A stretch of DNA of 64,000 nucleotides. Source: Prado023 sp963774745 (GTDB lineage: Bacteria; Actinomycetota; Actinomycetes; S36-B12; CAIYMF01). The notes beneath the pieces were generated by a model that was given only the letters and a program-made list of their open reading frames with translations, ran no database searches and was not told the DNA's origin. A program made the translations under genes and the position numbers. Below are positions 8,462-17,538 of this stretch, in pieces. The DNA lies in NCBI GenBank assembly GCA_963774745.1, contig CAVZGE010000006.1:407531-471530 (forward strand), given 5' to 3'. Positions within the stretch are counted from its first letter, which is position 1. Every line of letters starts with the position of its first letter.

Positions 8462-8664
8462 CAGCCATCCGTCCCTCGAGCGCACCCTGGGCGCGGGTCC
8501 GCACCCGGTCCACCGGCAGCGTGCGCCGCCCGGGCGGCTGACTCCCTGCGGGGACCGGGCCAGCATACGAGTCCGGGTTGCCGGCGGATGCACCGATCAG
8601 CGTCGCTCGCCCCGCAGCACGGCCTGGTCGGGACCTCCCGCGGGCGCTGCCTCCGGCACGCGAT

Positions 8665-8670
8665 TACGGT
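8665..8670 (+). promoter_or_regulatory. -10 box for leaderless transcript of 8677 gene
   Basis: TACGGT ends 6 bases before the ATG at 8677, placing transcription start on the start codon; no ribosome site is present. Confidence 0.5.
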
Positions 8671-8676
8671 GCCCCC

Positions 8677-9039
8677 ATGACACTGCCGGTCGGGACCAGG
8701 ATCGTGATCGGCGCCTTCACCGTGAGCGGTCTCGTGCACCTGGTGCGACCCGCGACGTTCGCCCCGCTCATCCCGCCCCGGTTGGGTGACCCCGAGCCGT
8801 GGGTCCTGGGAAGTGGCGTGGCCGAGCTGGCCTGCGCCGCGGGGCTGGCCACGCGCCAGCCGTGGGCCCCTGCGGTGACCACCGCCACGCTGGCCGTCGT
8901 CTGGGTCGGCAACCTGCAGATGGCGCTCGACCTGCAGCGCAGCAGGCGCCCGGCATGGCAGAAGGCGGCGGCGTGGGGTCGGCTGCCGCTGCAGCTGCCG
9001 ATGATGAGGGCGGCGTGGGAGTCGCCCCGGCGTCAGTGA
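8677..9039 (+). CDS. DoxX-like small membrane protein
   Basis: 120 residues with four likely transmembrane helices (RIVIGAFTVSGLVHLV, WVLGSGVAELACAAGLA, AVTTATLAVVWVGNLQMAL and a weaker C-terminal one). The pattern of HLV...P in helix 1 and GVAELACAAGL in helix 2 resembles the DoxX/DoxD-like family, whose members associate with redox or quinone chemistry, but no function can be assigned. The start is supported by a leaderless promoter. Its 3' end overlaps the convergent gene 9033-10712 by 7 bases. Confidence 0.7.
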   Translation: MTLPVGTRIVIGAFTVSGLVHLVRPATFAPLIPPRLGDPEPWVLGSGVAELACAAGLATRQPWAPAVTTATLAVVWVGNLQMALDLQRSRRPAWQKAAAWGRLPLQLPMMRAAWESPRRQ

Positions 9040-10712
9040 CCCTGCGCCGCGTCGGCCTCCGAGCTCGCTGCCGGTGCGTCCCGCCGTCGTGGTCCGGGCA
9101 GCGTCCGCCTGGCGGCCGACGTGGCCAATGTCGCCATCAACCGGCCGCGCAGCAGCGTGGTGGCGGTCAGGACCCCACCGAACAGGGCGCCGGAGACCCC
9201 GCACGACACGATGTCCTGGCCGGTCAGGTAGAGCCCCGGGATCGGCGTGGCCGGCTTGAGGAAGCCCTGGCGGAACCGGGCCGGCGTGTGGTCCAGCCCG
9301 TACAGCTCGCCGCGTCCGTAGCCGGCGAAGTGCGCGGTCGTCAGGGGCGTGGAGATCTCGGCGTACGCGACCCTGCCGCGCAGCTGGGGCATCTGCTCGT
9401 AGAGCGCCTCGAGCATCCGCTCGGCCAGCCCGGCCTTGAACTGGTCGTACTCCTCCCCACGATGCTTCCACCGGCTGCCCGCCCACCGCTCGAACCATGC
9501 GTAGGGGGCGGCGGTGATCACCTCGACGGTCGCGTGCCCCGGGTGCCGCCGGGCGAAGTCGGGGTCCTTCGCGGAGGGGAATGACACGTAGACCATCGGC
9601 AGGTCGGCGTCCGGGTCCGCGATGCTGTTGTCGAACGTCTGCTCGTAGTCGTCGTTGGGGTAGATCCACAGGTTGTGCTTCGGGAGGTCGAGGGCCTCGG
9701 CGGTCTCCTCGAAGCCGAGGTAGAGGCACAGGTGTGCCATCGAGGGGGCCACCTGGGTCAGGTCCGCGAGCAGTCCCGCGCTCTCTGCGACCTCGCTGGG
9801 CAGGAGCCTGGCGAACGTGTTGTGCACGCCCGCGTCGCTGATCACGATCGGTGCCCGGATGACGTGGTCGTCGGCGGCCATCCGCACGCCCACGGCCCGA
9901 CCGTCGGCCACCACGACCTCGGCGACCTCGGCGTTGATGAGCACCAGGCCCCCCGCGCGCTCGATGACGGGGATGATCGACTCCGCGATGACGCCTGACC
10001 CACCGACCGGGTAGTACCCGCCCCGGAAGTAGTGGCTGGCGACCAGGGCGTGCATCGCGAAGCTGGACTGTGCCGGGGGCAGCCCGTAGTCCCCGAACTG
10101 GGCCGTCAGCACCGCGATCAGCCGCTGGTCGTCGGTGAGCTCCTCGAGCACGTCCCGCGTGGTGCGGTCGGCCCAGCTCCGGAAGGTGCTGCGCAGCCGT
10201 GGTCCGGCCACCGCCTGCAGCGGCCCGGGCAGTGTCTTCACGGCCTGGAACGGCAGGGATGCGGACACCGCCGAGCGCACCGCCTCGAAGTAGCCGTCGA
10301 TCGCGGACTCCTGGCCCGGGAACCGCTCGACGAGCATGGCCCGCAGGTTGCGCCGGCCCTTGGGCAGGTCGTAGACATCGCCGCCGATGATCACCCGGTC
10401 GTAGACCTCGCCCATGTCGGCCCACTCGATGCGGCCGTCGCTGATCTCGTCGAAGAACCGGCGCAGGGTCGACCCGGGCGCGACGTCGCCGATGTAGTGC
10501 ACGCCGACGTCCCAGTCGTACCCGGGGCGGTGGAACACATGGGTGTATCCGCCGGGGGTGTAGTGCCGTTCGAGGACGAGCACCCGCTTCCCACCGTGCT
10601 TTGCCAGCAGTGCGGCGGTGGCCAGGCCGCCGATCCCCGAGCCGATCACGATCGCGTCGTAGTCCTCGGTGACCGGATGACGCTTGTACGACTGGGCCAG
10701 CTGCCTGCTCAT
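9033..10712 (-). CDS. FAD-dependent oxidoreductase, retinol-saturase/carotenoid-isomerase type
   Basis: 559 residues from ATG 10712. N-terminal FAD motif YDAIVIGSGIGGLATAALLAKHGGKRVLVLERH with GGYTHVFHRPGYDWDVGVHYIG, and the C-terminal signature LYLTGQDIVSCGVSGALFGGVLTA, nearly diagnostic for all-trans-retinol 13,14-reductase-like and CrtISO-like enzymes. These reduce or isomerise conjugated polyenes; no carotenoid genes are in view, so the substrate is open. The C-terminus has an Arg/Ala-rich tail. The start is set by a leaderless promoter (TATGCT, 6 bases before ATG); the much longer open frame upstream is antisense to the ABC transporter and was rejected. Confidence 0.85.
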   Translation of the reverse strand: MSRQLAQSYKRHPVTEDYDAIVIGSGIGGLATAALLAKHGGKRVLVLERHYTPGGYTHVFHRPGYDWDVGVHYIGDVAPGSTLRRFFDEISDGRIEWADMGEVYDRVIIGGDVYDLPKGRRNLRAMLVERFPGQESAIDGYFEAVRSAVSASLPFQAVKTLPGPLQAVAGPRLRSTFRSWADRTTRDVLEELTDDQRLIAVLTAQFGDYGLPPAQSSFAMHALVASHYFRGGYYPVGGSGVIAESIIPVIERAGGLVLINAEVAEVVVADGRAVGVRMAADDHVIRAPIVISDAGVHNTFARLLPSEVAESAGLLADLTQVAPSMAHLCLYLGFEETAEALDLPKHNLWIYPNDDYEQTFDNSIADPDADLPMVYVSFPSAKDPDFARRHPGHATVEVITAAPYAWFERWAGSRWKHRGEEYDQFKAGLAERMLEALYEQMPQLRGRVAYAEISTPLTTAHFAGYGRGELYGLDHTPARFRQGFLKPATPIPGLYLTGQDIVSCGVSGALFGGVLTATTLLRGRLMATLATSAARRTLPGPRRRDAPAASSEADAAQGH

Positions 10713-10718
10713 CTGGCC

Positions 10719-10775
10719 AGCATAGGTCGGCCGACGAGCCGAACCGCTCAGCTGGATCCGCGCGATGGCTAGGGT
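10719..10775. promoter_or_regulatory. Divergent pair of leaderless promoters
   Basis: On the minus strand TATGCT (10719-10724) is 6 bases from the ATG of the oxidoreductase; on the plus strand TAGGGT (10770-10775) is 7 bases from the GTG of the ABC ATPase. The two genes share a 70-base intergenic region. Confidence 0.5.
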
Positions 10776-10782
10776 ATGCCGC

Positions 10783-11706
10783 GTGATCGAGGTCAACGGG
10801 CTGAGCAAGTCGTTCGGGGATGTCCGGGCGGTGGGCGGAGTCTCCTTCGTCGTGCCCGACGGGGTGGTCACCGGCTTCCTCGGGCCGAACGGCTCGGGCA
10901 AGTCGACCACCATGCGCCTGATGCTGGGGCTGGACCACGGGGGTGGGGCGACCACCTTCGACGGCCAGGCGCTGACGGAGGTCCGCTCCGTCACCCGCAC
11001 GGTCGGGGCGCACCTGGATGCCAAGTACTTCCATCCCAAGCGGACGGCGCGGGCGCACCTGCGGATGCTGGCCACGGAGGCGCGGGTGCCCGACTCCCGC
11101 GTGGACGAGGTGCTCGAGGTGTTCGGCCTGACCTCGGTCGCGGGCAAGCGTCCCAAGGGGTTCTCCCTCGGCATGGGCCAGCGACTCGGACTGGCCGGCG
11201 CGGTGCTGGCCGAGCCCCGGGCCCTGATGCTCGATGAGCCGGCCAACGGGCTCGATCCCCAGTCGATCCACTGGATGCGCGACTTCCTCAAGGGCTACGC
11301 CGAGCGCGGGAACGCCGTGCTGGTCAGCAGCCACCTGCTCTCGGAGATGCAGCTGATGGCCGACCACGTGGTGGTCATCGCCAAGGGCGAGCTCGTGGCG
11401 GATGGGACCATGGCCGACCTGGTGGCCTCGAGCACCCGCAACGACGTCCTGGTGCGCACGCGCCCCGAGGCTCGTCAGTCCCTGGTCGACGGGCTGGCCG
11501 CCGCGGGCGTGGGAGCCAGCCCTGAGGGCGCTGATGCGGTGTCGGTGGTGGGCGCCTCGTCCGAGGAGGTCGGGCTGATCGCGTTCGCGGTCGGGGTTCC
11601 GGTGCTCGAGCTGATGGCCCGGCGAGCCTCGCTGGAGGAGGCGTTCCTGGAGCTCACCGAGGGCCAGGAGCAGTTCCGGACCGGATCGATCGGGGATGTG
11701 GCATGA
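10783..11706 (+). CDS. ABC transporter ATP-binding protein (ABC-2 exporter)
   Basis: 307-residue nucleotide-binding subunit that powers export with the permease at 11703. Walker A GPNGSGKST (residues ~36-44), signature FSLGMGQRLGLAGAVL, Walker B ALMLDEPANGLD, and H-loop VLVSSHLLSEM. Signature and C-terminal extension fit the CcmA/drug-exporter (ABC-2) class. Starts at GTG 10783 with a -10 box 7 bases upstream; ATG 10765 would place the promoter inside the gene. The stop overlaps the permease ATG by four bases (ATGA). Substrate unknown. Confidence 0.9.
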   Translation: MIEVNGLSKSFGDVRAVGGVSFVVPDGVVTGFLGPNGSGKSTTMRLMLGLDHGGGATTFDGQALTEVRSVTRTVGAHLDAKYFHPKRTARAHLRMLATEARVPDSRVDEVLEVFGLTSVAGKRPKGFSLGMGQRLGLAGAVLAEPRALMLDEPANGLDPQSIHWMRDFLKGYAERGNAVLVSSHLLSEMQLMADHVVVIAKGELVADGTMADLVASSTRNDVLVRTRPEARQSLVDGLAAAGVGASPEGADAVSVVGASSEEVGLIAFAVGVPVLELMARRASLEEAFLELTEGQEQFRTGSIGDVA

Positions 11707-12467
11707 GTCGGATCGCGGCCTTCGAGTGGCGTCGTGCGGTGTCGCTGCGCTCCACCTGGGGCTTCATCGGGCTCGGAATGGGCTTGCTGGTGTTCATCGC
11801 ATGGGCCGCGATGATCTTCAACGGGGCGCAGGAGGGCGCAGCGCCGGGCAGCCGCCCCGGGATGGAGCGGGTGGCCACCTTCGACGGCGGCGGCCCCCTG
11901 GGCATCATCCTGATCACGACGATCTGCGCCCAGGCGTTCGGCCACGAGTACCGGGACGGCACCATGCGCCTGGTCCTGTCCCAGTTCCCGAGGCGGACCG
12001 AGGTGTTCCTCGCCAAGGTTGCGGTGCCCGCGGCATTCGTGGTCGTCTCGATCCTGCTCGCACTCGGGATCGCGGTGGCCGGGGCCGCGCTCCTGTTCGA
12101 CGTGGCCGCCCAGGAGAGTTGGGGTGCGGTCGCCGCCATCGGGCTGCGGCAGGTCGGCCTGGGGCTCTGGTGGGGTCTCATCGTGGCCGGGGTGACCGCC
12201 CTGATCCGCAACCTGGCCGCCGGGATCATCGTCTCGCTGGTGTTCGCCCTGATCCTGGAGAACCTGGCCATCGGCCTGCTGACGAACTCTGACCCGGTGA
12301 CCGGCGACGCGGTCAGCCGTGCCGCGTGGCTGACCGAGAACCTGCCCTTCACCAACGTGCTGGCCTGGGCCGCCGAGGGGGATGGGCGGCCCGCCGCGGT
12401 CGCCGTCATCTGGGCCGTGGCCCTCGTCGGCCTGGCCGGCGTGCTGTTCGTGCGTCGCGACGCCTGA
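11703..12467 (+). CDS. ABC-2 type transporter permease
   Basis: 254 residues with about six hydrophobic helices, starting with WGFIGLGMGLLVFIAWAAMIF and ending with AAVAVIWAVALVGLAGVLFVRRDA. The segment AFGHEYRDGTMRLVLSQFPRRTEVFLAKV is the typical ABC-2 cytoplasmic loop contacting the ATPase. Coupled to the ATPase by a 4-base overlap, it forms the membrane half of the exporter. Substrate unknown. Confidence 0.88.
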   Translation: MSRIAAFEWRRAVSLRSTWGFIGLGMGLLVFIAWAAMIFNGAQEGAAPGSRPGMERVATFDGGGPLGIILITTICAQAFGHEYRDGTMRLVLSQFPRRTEVFLAKVAVPAAFVVVSILLALGIAVAGAALLFDVAAQESWGAVAAIGLRQVGLGLWWGLIVAGVTALIRNLAAGIIVSLVFALILENLAIGLLTNSDPVTGDAVSRAAWLTENLPFTNVLAWAAEGDGRPAAVAVIWAVALVGLAGVLFVRRDA

Positions 12468-12518
12468 GGTCGCGCGGACGCACCCGCCGGGACTCCTGTG
12501 TCCGACCGGTGGTCTGGC

Positions 12519-12524
12519 TAGGTT
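12519..12524 (+). promoter_or_regulatory. -10 box for leaderless 12531 gene
   Basis: TAGGTT ends 6 bases before GTG 12531, with no ribosome site between. Confidence 0.5.
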
Positions 12525-12530
12525 GGGGCG

Positions 12531-13400
12531 GTGGACCCCGACCTGCTGGCTCGTGCGACCGACCTCGCGGCTCGTGCTGCCGCCCGCGGACGGGTGCAGG
12601 TGCGCGCACTGCACACCCACGACGAGCTCGAGGACGCCCGGGCGATCTGGGACACGGTGTGGCCCACGGTGCCCGGGGCGACCGAGGTCACGCAGAACTT
12701 CCTGCGCGCCATCGAGCACTCCGGGGGCTACATCGGCGGGGCGTTCGACGGCCCGCGGATGGTCGGGTCGTGCCTGGCGATCGTCGGCCGTTCGCGGGGC
12801 GCCGCCGGCTGGCACACGCACCTGCACTCGCACGTCACGGCAGCACTGCCGGGGTTCGAGGACCGCGGCATCGGAACCTCGCTCAAGCTGCACCAGCGAG
12901 CCTGGGCGCTCGACCAGGGGATCGACCGCATCATGTGGACGTTCGACCCGCTCGTGCGGCGCAACGCTCGGCTCAACCTCGTGAAGCTCGGCGGAGTCGG
13001 GGTGGAGTACCTCGTCGACTTCTACGGCGCCATGGACGACCCGCTGAATGCCGGCGATGCCAGCGATCGACTCCTGGTGCAGTGGGACCTGGCCTCGGCG
13101 CGTGTCGATACGGCCCTGATGGGCGCCGAGCCCGCGATGTCCGCGGCCCAGGTGCGGGCGCGCGGAGCCACCGAGCTGCTCGTCGCGACCGACGAGGGGC
13201 CCCGGCTGCAGCCGACCAGCTCGGCGGTGGTGCTCGTGGCCGTTCCGGACGACATCGTCGACACCCGCCGGATCGATCCGGCGCTGGCCGGGCGGTGGCG
13301 GCTTCAGGTCAGGGCCGCCCTCGAGCCGCGGGTGCGAGCAGGGGGTCGGGTCGTCGGGCTGACGACCGACGGGAGCTACGTGGTGGAGGTCGGACCATGA
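12531..13400 (+). CDS. GNAT-family acyltransferase paired with NSAR/MenC
   Basis: 289 residues resembling the predicted acetyltransferases (COG3375 type) found beside N-succinylamino acid racemases. Conserved stretches include SGGYIGGAFDGPRMVGSCLAIVG, HLHSHVTAALPGFEDRGIGTSLKLHQRAWAL (acyl-CoA loop region) and RIMWTFDPLVRRNARLNLVKLGG. In the described pathway for irreversible conversion of D- to L-amino acids, a GNAT enzyme succinylates the D-amino acid, the racemase converts it and a hydrolase releases the L-form; only the first two are present here. Stop and next ATG overlap by four bases. Confidence 0.75.
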   Translation: MDPDLLARATDLAARAAARGRVQVRALHTHDELEDARAIWDTVWPTVPGATEVTQNFLRAIEHSGGYIGGAFDGPRMVGSCLAIVGRSRGAAGWHTHLHSHVTAALPGFEDRGIGTSLKLHQRAWALDQGIDRIMWTFDPLVRRNARLNLVKLGGVGVEYLVDFYGAMDDPLNAGDASDRLLVQWDLASARVDTALMGAEPAMSAAQVRARGATELLVATDEGPRLQPTSSAVVLVAVPDDIVDTRRIDPALAGRWRLQVRAALEPRVRAGGRVVGLTTDGSYVVEVGP

Positions 13401-14509
13401 GGATCATCGACGTCGAGGTGCACCGGTGCGCGCTGCCCCTGGTGCGCCCGTTCCGCACGTCCTTCGGCACCGAGTACACCAAGGACGTGCTCATCCTCGA
13501 GGTGACCGCCGAGGACGGCACGGTCGGCTGGGGAGAGTGCGTGGCGGCGCGCGAACCGCTCTACAGCCACGAGTTCAACGAGGCCGCGCTGCTCGTGTGG
13601 CGCGACTTCCTCGTCCCCCGGGTGCTCGGCCGCGACCTGAGCGCCGAGGACGTCCCGGGGCTCCTGGGTCCGGTGCGCGGTCACCCGATGGCCCGCGGCG
13701 CGCTCGAGCTCGCGATCCTCGACGCGCAGCTGCGGGCCTCGGGCCACTCGCTGGCGGCCCACCTGGGGTCGACGCGGGCCGAGATCCCGTGCGGGGTCTC
13801 GACGGGGATCCCGGACGACGATTCGCTCGACACCCTCCTGGCCGAGGTCGCGGGCTACGTCGACGCCGGCTACAAGCGGGTGAAGCTCAAGATCCAGCCG
13901 GGCTGGGATCTCGTGCCGACGCGGCTGGTGCGCGAGACCTGGCCGGACATCCCGCTGCAGGTCGATGCCAACCAGGCCTACTCCCGCGAGGACATCGACC
14001 ACCTCTGCGGGCTCGACGAGTTCGACCTGCTGCTGGTCGAGCAGCCGATCCACGAGGAGGACTACCTCGGTCACAAGCTGCTGGCCGAGCGGATGGTGAC
14101 GCCGGTGTGCCTCGACGAGTCGGTGCTCTCGGTCGACAACGCGGAGAGCCTCATCGACTACGGCGCGTGCGAGATCGTCAACATCAAGGCAGGGCGGGTC
14201 GGCGGCTACCTGAGCGCCCGGGCGATCCACGACATGGCGGTTGGCCGCGGGATCCCCGTGTGGTGCGGGGGGATGGTCGAGACGGGGCTGGGCCGCGCGG
14301 CGAACGTGGCGCTCGCCTCGTTGCCGGGGTTCACGCTGCCCGGTGACACGAGCGCCTCGGACCGCTTCTTCGCCCAGGACCTCACGGCAGCGTTCACGAT
14401 GCGCGACGGGATGATGTCCGTGCCGACGGGGCCGGGCCTGGGAGTGGAGCCGATCCCCGAGGTGCTCGACGGGCTCCGGGTGTCGCGGCAGTCGCTGATG
14501 CCGGCCTGA
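13397..14509 (+). CDS. menC: N-acylamino acid racemase / o-succinylbenzoate synthase (enolase superfamily)
   Basis: 370 residues. Enolase-superfamily catalytic set: KRVKLKI (KxK base pair), metal ligands Asp in QVDANQAY, Glu in LLVEQPI and Asp in VCLDESV, and the second base Lys in EIVNIKAGRVGG. Family members catalyse o-succinylbenzoate synthesis for menaquinone, N-acylamino acid racemisation, or both. Translational coupling to the GNAT gene, and no other men genes in view, favour the racemase role, but OSBS activity cannot be excluded. A GC hairpin follows the stop. Confidence 0.85.
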   Translation: MRIIDVEVHRCALPLVRPFRTSFGTEYTKDVLILEVTAEDGTVGWGECVAAREPLYSHEFNEAALLVWRDFLVPRVLGRDLSAEDVPGLLGPVRGHPMARGALELAILDAQLRASGHSLAAHLGSTRAEIPCGVSTGIPDDDSLDTLLAEVAGYVDAGYKRVKLKIQPGWDLVPTRLVRETWPDIPLQVDANQAYSREDIDHLCGLDEFDLLLVEQPIHEEDYLGHKLLAERMVTPVCLDESVLSVDNAESLIDYGACEIVNIKAGRVGGYLSARAIHDMAVGRGIPVWCGGMVETGLGRAANVALASLPGFTLPGDTSASDRFFAQDLTAAFTMRDGMMSVPTGPGLGVEPIPEVLDGLRVSRQSLMPA

Positions 14510-14516
14510 GAGGGCT

Positions 14517-14535
14517 CCCCGGCGCGCCGCCGGGG
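14517..14535 (+). terminator. GC-rich hairpin after menC-like gene
   Basis: CCCCGGCG and CGCCGGGG form an 8-bp stem with a 3-base loop, 7 bases after the stop. It has no U tract. The rest of the 14536-14764 gap contains a hydrophobic in-frame remnant on the minus strand without a start codon (see findings). Confidence 0.55.
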
Positions 14536-14764
14536 TCAGGCGCGGGCCTTGCGCACGACGTCGACGATGTCGACAACGACCCCGACCCCGATCACCCACG
14601 CGATGCCCTGGGTGAGTGGTGACCCGGGTGCGGCCCATCCAACACTGTTCCAGAGCTATGGGCAGGTGCTGCTGGGATCTCGGGATGCGAGTTCGGGGTA
14701 GCGTCTCCCTGCGCGCACTGGCGGGCGCCCGTCCCCGCGCCGCCAGGATCGAAGGGAGAGATGT

Positions 14765-17494
14765 GTGACCACGCAGCCCGCCACGGCACTGCCCATCGTC
14801 CCCGTCGCCGACCCGTTCGCGGCCACGGCTGCCGAGGTGGTTGCCGGCCTGGACTCCTCCGCGGAGGGCCTGGCAGGAGCCGAGGCCGCCCGCCGGGTGC
14901 GGCAGTTCGGTGCCAACCGGCTGCCCGCGCCGGCCCGCGAGTCGCTGGTCCGCCGCGTGCTCAAGCACTTCGACGACGTCCTGATCTACATCCTGCTCGC
15001 CGCCGCCGTCCTCAAGGCGATCCTGGGGGAGTGGATCGACTTCTGGGTCATCCTGGCGGTCGCGGTCATCAGCGCGATGATCGGGTTCATCCAGGAGGGT
15101 CGCGCCGAGAGCGCGCTCGAGGGGATCCGCAAGATGCTGTCGCTGAACGCCCACGTCCGCCGTGACGGGCAGTGGCAGGAGGTGCCGGCAGAGAGCCTGG
15201 TCCCGGGCGACGTGGTCCGGGTCCGATCCGGGGACAAGGTGCCCGCCGACCTCCGGCTGCTGGAGGCGACGAACCTGCGCGTCGAGGAGTCGGCCCTGAC
15301 CGGGGAGGCGGTGCCCGCGGAGAAGTCGACTGCAGCGGTGGCCGCTGATGCCGGGGTCGGGGATCGGACGAGCATGCTGTTCTCGGGCACCCTGGTGGCC
15401 GCGGGACAGGGCGTGGGCGTGGTCACGGCGATCGGGGCCGAGGCGGAGATCGGGCGCATCCAGAGCATGCTGGCGCAGATCGAGGACTTCGACACCCCGC
15501 TGACGCGGGAGATGAACCGGTTCGGCAAGCAGCTGTCGGTGGTCATCCTGGCCATGGCCGGCGTGATGCTGGTGATCGGCCGGGTGATCCACGACTTCGA
15601 GCCGGCGGAGCTGATCTCGGCCGCGATCGGCTTCGCGGTCGCGGCGATCCCGGAGGGCCTGCCCGCCCTGGTCACGATCACCCTGGCCCTGGGCGTGCAG
15701 CAGATGGCCAAGCGGAACGCGATCATGCGCAACCTCCCCGCCGTCGAGACGCTGGGGGCCGTGACCACGGTCTGCTCGGACAAGACCGGCACGCTGACCC
15801 GCAACGAGATGACCGTGCGGCACGTGGTGACCCGGCGCGGGCAGTACGACGTCGACGGCCTGGGGTATCAGCCCGAGGGCAGGATCACCATCGACGGCTT
15901 CGAGGCGGGGCTGGAGGCGTTCGGCGACCTGCGCACCCTGGTGACGGTGATGGCGGTCGCCAACGACTCCCACGTCGTGCCCGAGGACGGGCACTGGCGG
16001 GTGCTCGGCGAGCCCACCGAGGGGGCGCTGTGCACCCTGGGGATCAAGGCCGGGTTCGACCCGAGCACGTACCGTCGTCTGGCGGTGCTGCCGTTCGAGT
16101 CCGAGCACAAGTACATGGCCACCCTCAACGAGACCCCGAGCGGTCAGCGGGTGGTCCTGCTCAAGGGCGCCCCGGACCGGGTGCTGGACCGCAGCGCCAC
16201 CGAGCTCGACGCCGAGGGGCGCACGCATCCGCTGGACCGGGCAGCGTGGGAGGCGGCGATCGACCGGTTGAGCGCCCAGGGGCTGCGGGTGCTCGCGGCC
16301 GCGGCGCGCCCGGCGCGTCCCGAGCGCGACGACCTGGACCACGACGCCCTGGCCAACATGCGCTTCGTCGGCCTGGTGGGGATCGTCGACCCCCCGCGCC
16401 CGGACGCCATCGACGCCATCGCCACCTGCCATCGCGCCGGCATCAGGGTGAAGATGATCACCGGCGACCACGCGGGGACGGCCACGGCGATCTCCCGCGA
16501 GATGGGGATCGCCGGGGACGGCACCGGTGCGGCCGTGAGCGGCCCGGAGCTCGAGCGGGCGACCAACGACCAGCTGCGCAGGCTCGTCGGGACCACCGAC
16601 ACGTTCGCGCGCACCAGCCCGGAGCACAAGCTGCGCCTGGTCAAGGCGCTGCAGGCCAACGGCGAGGTCGTCGCGATGACCGGTGACGGGGTCAACGACG
16701 CCCCCGCGCTCAAGCGCGCCGATGTGGGCGTCGCGATGGGCATCAAGGGCACCGAGGCCACGAAGGAGGCCGCCGACGTCGTGCTCGCCGACGACAACTT
16801 CTCCTCGATCGAGCGCGCGATCGAGGAGGGCCGGCGGATCTATGACAACCTGCAGAAGTCGCTGGTGTTCCTGCTGCCGACCAACGGTGCCCAGTCCCTG
16901 GTGATCCTGGTGGCCGTCCTGTTCGGCCTGGCGCTGCCGCTGGCCCCCGTCCAGATCCTGTGGATCAACATGGTCACCGCGATCACCCTGTCGCTGGCCC
17001 TGGCCTACGAGCCGGCCGAGCCGGACCTGATGCAGCGTCCTCCGCGCAACCCGCGGGCCTCGATCCTGACCCCGGAGTACCTGGTCCGGATCGGGTACGT
17101 GTCGCTGCTCATCGCCGGCGCGACGATGGCCGTGTTCTACCTGGCCCGGGCCTGGGGCTGGCCCACGGACGAGGCCCAGACGATGGCGGTGACCATGCTG
17201 GCCCTCGGGCAGGCGGCCTACCTGTTCAACGCCCGCTCGCTGCGCGAGTCCAGCATCAGGGTCGACATGCTCACCGGGAACCCCGCCGTGTGGGTCGCCA
17301 TCGGCGTCATGCTCGCCCTGCAGCTGGTGTTCGTGTACGCCCCGTTCATGCACACGTGGTTCGGCTCCGCGCCGCTGCCGGTGGAGGGCTGGCTCATTCC
17401 GCTGGCCCTGTCGGTGGTGGTCTTCCTGCTGGTCGAGGCAGGCAAGGCGCTGTTCCGGCGGGTCGTTCTCGCGAAGCGGGTCGCGACGGCCTGA
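14765..17494 (+). CDS. P-type cation-translocating ATPase (type II, Ca2+-ATPase-like)
   Basis: 909-residue membrane pump that exports a cation using a phospho-Asp cycle. Cation_ATPase_N region first; actuator motif LTGEAVP (~residue 178); TM4 ion motif AAIPEGLPALVTITLALG (PEGLP, as in SERCA-type pumps); phosphorylation site CSDKTGTLTRNE (~residue 340); nucleotide domain KGAPDRVLDR; hinge MITGDH and MTGDGVNDAPALKRADVGVAMG (~residue 640); then six C-terminal helices. No heavy-metal CxxC domain. PEGLP points to Ca2+ or Na+/K+ rather than transition metals. Starts at GTG 14765 with GGGAGAG just upstream. Monocistronic and convergent with the next gene. Confidence 0.92.
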   Translation: MTTQPATALPIVPVADPFAATAAEVVAGLDSSAEGLAGAEAARRVRQFGANRLPAPARESLVRRVLKHFDDVLIYILLAAAVLKAILGEWIDFWVILAVAVISAMIGFIQEGRAESALEGIRKMLSLNAHVRRDGQWQEVPAESLVPGDVVRVRSGDKVPADLRLLEATNLRVEESALTGEAVPAEKSTAAVAADAGVGDRTSMLFSGTLVAAGQGVGVVTAIGAEAEIGRIQSMLAQIEDFDTPLTREMNRFGKQLSVVILAMAGVMLVIGRVIHDFEPAELISAAIGFAVAAIPEGLPALVTITLALGVQQMAKRNAIMRNLPAVETLGAVTTVCSDKTGTLTRNEMTVRHVVTRRGQYDVDGLGYQPEGRITIDGFEAGLEAFGDLRTLVTVMAVANDSHVVPEDGHWRVLGEPTEGALCTLGIKAGFDPSTYRRLAVLPFESEHKYMATLNETPSGQRVVLLKGAPDRVLDRSATELDAEGRTHPLDRAAWEAAIDRLSAQGLRVLAAAARPARPERDDLDHDALANMRFVGLVGIVDPPRPDAIDAIATCHRAGIRVKMITGDHAGTATAISREMGIAGDGTGAAVSGPELERATNDQLRRLVGTTDTFARTSPEHKLRLVKALQANGEVVAMTGDGVNDAPALKRADVGVAMGIKGTEATKEAADVVLADDNFSSIERAIEEGRRIYDNLQKSLVFLLPTNGAQSLVILVAVLFGLALPLAPVQILWINMVTAITLSLALAYEPAEPDLMQRPPRNPRASILTPEYLVRIGYVSLLIAGATMAVFYLARAWGWPTDEAQTMAVTMLALGQAAYLFNARSLRESSIRVDMLTGNPAVWVAIGVMLALQLVFVYAPFMHTWFGSAPLPVEGWLIPLALSVVVFLLVEAGKALFRRVVLAKRVATA

Positions 17495-17538
17495 GCGGCT
17501 GGGCGGGGACCTGCCCCTTGCGGTCCGGGGCGGGGTGC

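Noticed and set aside
8461..11367. 968-codon minus-strand frame over hisN upstream region and the oxidoreductase
   Set aside because: Shadow of the FAD oxidoreductase frame and antisense to the ABC ATPase; no domain.
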